64,000 nucleotides of DNA, from NCBI GenBank assembly GCA_023387335.1, contig JAEWIF010000049.1, positions 1 to 64,000 on the forward strand, given 5' to 3'. Made by a program: the position numbers and the translations under genes. Positions 61,063 to 64,000 of this stretch are shown here, in pieces. Source of the DNA: Pseudomonadota bacterium. GTDB taxonomy: Bacteria; Pseudomonadota; Gammaproteobacteria; Burkholderiales; Burkholderiaceae_C. The first letter of the stretch is position 1. Every line of letters begins with the position of its first letter. The notes beneath the pieces are model-generated. The model worked only from the letters and a program-made list of their open reading frames with translations, had not been told where the DNA came from and did no database searches.

Positions 61063-61968
61063 ATGCGCACGGAGCCGGGACTTCCCACCCTGCGGCAGCT
61101 GGAGCTGCTCGCCGCCTTGCCGGGCGCATCCAGCATCGCGGCGGCCGGCGCGAGGATCGGCATGAGCGCGTCCGCCACCAGCCACGCCTTGCGCGCCCTG
61201 GAAAGCGGCCTCGGCTGCGAAGTGGTGGACCGAATGGCCGCGGGCGTGGTGCTGACGCACGCGGGCGAACTGGCGCTGGCCCACGCACGCGACGTCTTCG
61301 CCTCGCTGCAGCAGGTGAAGTCGGTCGCTGCGGCGTCCGCAGGGCTGCGGACGGGCCTGCTGCGCATCGGCTCCATCGGTCCCAGCACGTCGCTGCGGCT
61401 GCTGCCGCCGCTGCTCGAGAAGTTCCGGCGGCGCTATCCGGGCGTGGAAGTGCACGTCACCGAGCGCGCGGACCAGGACATCGAGCAGGACCTCGTCGAG
61501 CGCAAGGTGGAGCTCGGCGTCGTGCGCCTGCCCCAGCCTTCGCTGGACACGGTGGCGCTCGCGACGGACGAGCTCACGGCCATCCTGCCGCACGACCATC
61601 CGCTGGCTCGCAACGCGACCGTCTCCGTGCGCGAGCTGGCCGGGTACCCGCTGATCCTGACGCAGGCCGGCTCGCAGGACATGGTGATGAAGATGTTCGA
61701 GCGCGCGGGCGTGCGGCCGAAGGTGGCGCACGAGCTGCTGCAGGTCGTCTCCATCCTCGAGTTCGTGGCGCACGGCGACGGCGTTTCGGTGCTCGCGTCG
61801 CTCGCGGTCCCGCCGCAGCCGCGGCCCGGACTCGCGTTCCGCCCGATCACGCCGCGCGTGGCCCGGCGCGTCGCCATCGCCTGCCTGGACGCCACGCGTC
61901 TTTCGCCGGCCGGCCGGGCGTTCTGGGAGCTGGCGCGGCGCGAGGGGCCGGCGAAAAGCACCGGCTAG
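61063..61968 (+). CDS. LysR-family transcriptional regulator, 301 aa
   Basis: N-terminal helix-turn-helix (LRQLELLAALPGASSIAAAG, MSASATSHALRALESGLG) and effector domain from about 90 (LLRIGSIGPSTSLRLLPPL). The ATG at 61063 is chosen because an upstream start would lie in the promoter/operator. There is no clear ribosome site. It is divergent from DUF2917 and converges on the enolase-superfamily gene, whose stop bases it shares. Confidence 0.93.
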   Translation: MRTEPGLPTLRQLELLAALPGASSIAAAGARIGMSASATSHALRALESGLGCEVVDRMAAGVVLTHAGELALAHARDVFASLQQVKSVAAASAGLRTGLLRIGSIGPSTSLRLLPPLLEKFRRRYPGVEVHVTERADQDIEQDLVERKVELGVVRLPQPSLDTVALATDELTAILPHDHPLARNATVSVRELAGYPLILTQAGSQDMVMKMFERAGVRPKVAHELLQVVSILEFVAHGDGVSVLASLAVPPQPRPGLAFRPITPRVARRVAIACLDATRLSPAGRAFWELARREGPAKSTG

Positions 61969-63068
61969 GCGTCGTACCGATAGCGCCGCACCGCGGCCTC
62001 GTCCCATTCGATGCCGCAGCCGGGGACGTCGGGCATCCGGAGACAGCCGTCCTGCAGCTCGAAGGGTTGGCGAAGGACCGGATACGCCCAGTCCTGCCAC
62101 TCCAGCCAGTGAGCCGTTTCCGTCACGCGCAGCAGGTGCGCCGAGAACTCGGGATAGAGGTGGGACGACACCTCCACGCCGGCAGCGCAGGCGAGCGGCA
62201 CCGACCGCAGCCAGCCCGACACGCCGCCGATGCGCATCAGGTCCGGCATGACGAGGTCGCAGGCTTCGGCCCGCAGCGCGCGCATCAGTTCGCGCGGGCC
62301 GTAGAAGTTCTCGCCGATCTGCACCGGCGTCTTCAGTTCGCGCGCGAGCCTGGCGTGTCCATCGAGGTTGCCGTACGCGATGGGTTCCTCGAACCAGTAG
62401 AGACCCTGCTCGTCCAGCGCATGGCAGCGATGCAGCGCGTCGCCCAGTGTCAGTCCCTGGTTGAAATCGACCATCAGCTTCACGTCGGGACCCACGGCCT
62501 CCCGCACCGAGCGGATCGCGAGGAGGTCGTCGTCCAGGCGCTCGCGGCCCAGCCGCAGCTTGAGGCCTCCGCTTGCTCCTTCCGCCACCAGCTCGCCGGC
62601 TTGCGCTCCCAGTTCCCGAGGCGGCGTTCCGAGCCAGAGGCCGTTGCTGTTGTAGGCGGGGACAGGGCCGGCGCCGCCGCCGAGCAGGCGGGCCAGCGGC
62701 AGGCCCGCCGCCTGCGCGACCGCGTCCCACGCGGCCATGTCGAGGCCGGCGACGGCGATCATCGCGACGCCTTCGTAGCCGACCAGTTGCAGGGCCCGCC
62801 GGTTCTCCTGGAAGTCGGAGAGCGGTTGCAGCGGCGACCCGGCGCGCAGCGCCGCCAGGTCCTCGATGGCCGGCTTCACGTAACGCGCGGCGCCGTCCAG
62901 ATAGGGTTCCAGGTAGCTGCGACCGGTGACGCCTTCGCGCGTGTGGAGGTCGATGAGGATGAGCGGCCAGGTATCGAAGGTGCCGACCCTGGAAACGACC
63001 GGGCGCCGCAAGGGGACGCGGACGGCCCGGGTGTCGACGCTGCGCCAGGTGAGGGGCTCGATCGCCAT
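61965..63068 (-). CDS. Mandelate racemase/muconate lactonizing family enzyme, 367 aa
   Basis: Enolase-superfamily enzyme with the motif set LKLRLG (Lys-x-Arg), MVDFNQ, WFEEPI, IGENFYG, MPDLMRIGG and SSHLYPEFSAHLL, in the same order and wording as the enzyme at 40699-41790, so they are paralogues or the same subgroup. N-terminal capping domain of about 125 residues. AAGGAGAG precedes the ATG at 63068. Single-gene transcript with a good promoter. Reaction unknown; racemase or acid-sugar dehydratase are the usual options. Confidence 0.93.
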   Translation of the reverse strand: MAIEPLTWRSVDTRAVRVPLRRPVVSRVGTFDTWPLILIDLHTREGVTGRSYLEPYLDGAARYVKPAIEDLAALRAGSPLQPLSDFQENRRALQLVGYEGVAMIAVAGLDMAAWDAVAQAAGLPLARLLGGGAGPVPAYNSNGLWLGTPPRELGAQAGELVAEGASGGLKLRLGRERLDDDLLAIRSVREAVGPDVKLMVDFNQGLTLGDALHRCHALDEQGLYWFEEPIAYGNLDGHARLARELKTPVQIGENFYGPRELMRALRAEACDLVMPDLMRIGGVSGWLRSVPLACAAGVEVSSHLYPEFSAHLLRVTETAHWLEWQDWAYPVLRQPFELQDGCLRMPDVPGCGIEWDEAAVRRYRYDA

Positions 63069-63093
63069 GGGGCTCTCCTTCGGTGGCGCAAGC

Positions 63094-63121
63094 AATATAG
63101 GCGGACCCGACCCGAATACAA
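63094..63121 (-). promoter_or_regulatory. Predicted sigma70 promoter of the enolase-superfamily gene at 61965
   Basis: On the minus strand TTGTAT (63116-63121), 16 bp, TATATT (63094-63099), giving a start near 63087 and a short leader of about 19 bases with AAGGAGAG. Confidence 0.6.
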
Positions 63122-63162
63122 GCCGGGTGCGGAAGGGCTGCGCTTGCCGTAGATTGCGAGCC

Positions 63163-64000
63163 ATGGCTTCCGCCGTGCTCCTGCCCATGGTCGCGCTCGT
63201 CACCGCCACTCTGTTCGCCGCGCAACCGGCACGCGCGGAGCCGCCGAGCCTTTCGCTGCCCATCGACTGCCGCCTCGGCGTCGACTGCGAGATCCAGAAC
63301 CACGTGGACCACGACCCCGGCCCGGGCGCCCGCGACCACCAGTGCGGCTCGAGGACCTACGAGGGCCACACCGGCGTCGACTTCCGCCTGCCGGACCTCG
63401 TCCGCCAACGGCAAGGCGTGGCCGTGCGGGCCGCGGCGGACGGGCGCGTGCTGCGCGTGCGCGACGGGGTCTCCGACGTCTCCGTCCGCTCCACCGGGAC
63501 CGATGCGGTGCAGGGGCTCGAATGCGGCAACGGCGTGGTGATCGGGCATCCCGACGGTTTCGAGACGCGCTACTGCCACCTGGCGAAGGGCAGCGTCGCG
63601 GTGCGTCCCGGCGACGAGGTGAAGGCCGGCCACGCGCTCGGCCGGGTGGGACTCTCCGGCCGCACCGAGTACCCGCACCTGCACTTCTCGGTGCACAGGG
63701 GTCCCTCGGTCATCGATCCTTTCGCTTACGGCGCGCCGCCGGGCGCCTGCGGGGCCGGCCGCAGCCTGTGGCGTCCGGAGCTGAGCGAACGGCTCGCCTA
63801 CAAGGCGCGCGCGGTGCTGAACGCCGGCTTCGCCGCGCGGCCGCTGAACATGGCGGCCATCGAGGAAAGGCCCGAGGCGCCGACCACGGAGGCCGCGGCG
63901 CTGCTCGCCTACGCCAGGGGCATCGGCCTGAAGGCCGGCGACGTGCAGGTCCTCACTCTGAAATCACCGGACGGCGCGGTCCTGGCCATCAACACCGCCG
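63163..64000 (+). CDS. M23-family (LytM-type) peptidase, N-terminal part (3' end outside window)
   Basis: The frame opens at ATG 63163 and is still open at base 64000 (279 codons), so it is cut by the window end. Signal peptide of about 25 residues ending ARA. The metallopeptidase site is EGHTGVDFRLP (His69, Asp73) and EYPHLHFSV (His172, His174), complete for a zinc LytM domain. Six or more cysteines, including DCRLGVDCEI, suggest disulphides. A further domain follows from about residue 200. TAGATT ends seven bases before the ATG, with no Shine-Dalgarno. It probably trims peptidoglycan crosslinks in the periplasm, or is a regulatory relative. Confidence 0.9.
   Translation, partial: MASAVLLPMVALVTATLFAAQPARAEPPSLSLPIDCRLGVDCEIQNHVDHDPGPGARDHQCGSRTYEGHTGVDFRLPDLVRQRQGVAVRAAADGRVLRVRDGVSDVSVRSTGTDAVQGLECGNGVVIGHPDGFETRYCHLAKGSVAVRPGDEVKAGHALGRVGLSGRTEYPHLHFSVHRGPSVIDPFAYGAPPGACGAGRSLWRPELSERLAYKARAVLNAGFAARPLNMAAIEERPEAPTTEAAALLAYARGIGLKAGDVQVLTLKSPDGAVLAINTA

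Overview
The window is about 64 kb of very GC-rich (roughly 70% by eye), densely packed bacterial chromosome with strong G/C preference at third codon positions. The gene content points to a betaproteobacterium of the Burkholderiales, most likely Comamonadaceae (Ramlibacter/Variovorax-like). The main reasons are seven Bug/TctC-type periplasmic receptors, many LysR/GntR/LacI regulators each paired with a small catabolic operon, and families such as DUF2277, DUF2239, DUF2917 and DUF1328. The genus is an inference. I see no rRNA, tRNA, CRISPR array, insertion sequence, phage or plasmid gene. The region looks like core or accessory chromosome specialised in uptake and breakdown of organic acids and sugar acids.

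Layout. 1-3124: end of an unidentified gene, then a leftward operon (M20 amidohydrolase, Bug receptor, small unknown protein), divergent from a DapA-superfamily lyase (3242). 4175-8089: TehA/SLAC1-like transporter, a second M20 peptidase with its Bug receptor, a cupin. 8151-12113: housekeeping-type genes (YihY-like membrane protein, lipoprotein, PPK2 polyphosphate kinase, DUF2277 operon). 12145-18185: FadR-type GntR regulator divergent from FAH-family hydrolase, Bug receptor, two-subunit molybdenum hydroxylase and a ModA-like protein. 18182-22421: class V aminotransferase with Bug receptor, LysR, YddG-like exporter. 22504-28810: leftward operon Bug, MmgE/PrpD, isopropylmalate-dehydrogenase-like enzyme, quinone oxidoreductase, solute-binding protein, with a divergent LysR.

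28970-42704 is the most coherent block. It holds a complete MsmK/UgpC-type sugar ABC importer, a LacI repressor, and, behind a promoter with two LacI-type operators, a sugar-acid operon: Bug receptor, L-talarate/galactarate dehydratase, RraA-like putative aldolase, SnoaL-like protein and an IlvD/Edd dehydratase. A PanE-like reductase, a second enolase-superfamily enzyme and an L-threonate-dehydrogenase-like enzyme follow. 43085-49985: class A beta-lactamase directly behind an isopenicillin-N-synthase-family oxygenase, DUF2239 with a tiny overlapping gene, then a Tat-exported multicopper oxidase with a SCO-cytochrome c fusion. 50006-56540: 3-oxo-tetronate kinase, the only complete TctABC transporter, a SAF-domain dehydrogenase and a GntR regulator with palindromic operator candidates. 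56497-64000: cytochrome c, threonine-dehydratase-like enzyme, DUF1328, MFS and FUSC transporters, DUF2917, LysR, a third enolase-superfamily enzyme and the start of an M23 peptidase.

Most catabolic units follow one plan: a regulator, a short divergent intergenic region with recognisable operator repeats, a periplasmic receptor and two to four enzymes. Substrates are mostly not decided by sequence. The clearest case is galactarate/talarate-type acid sugars.
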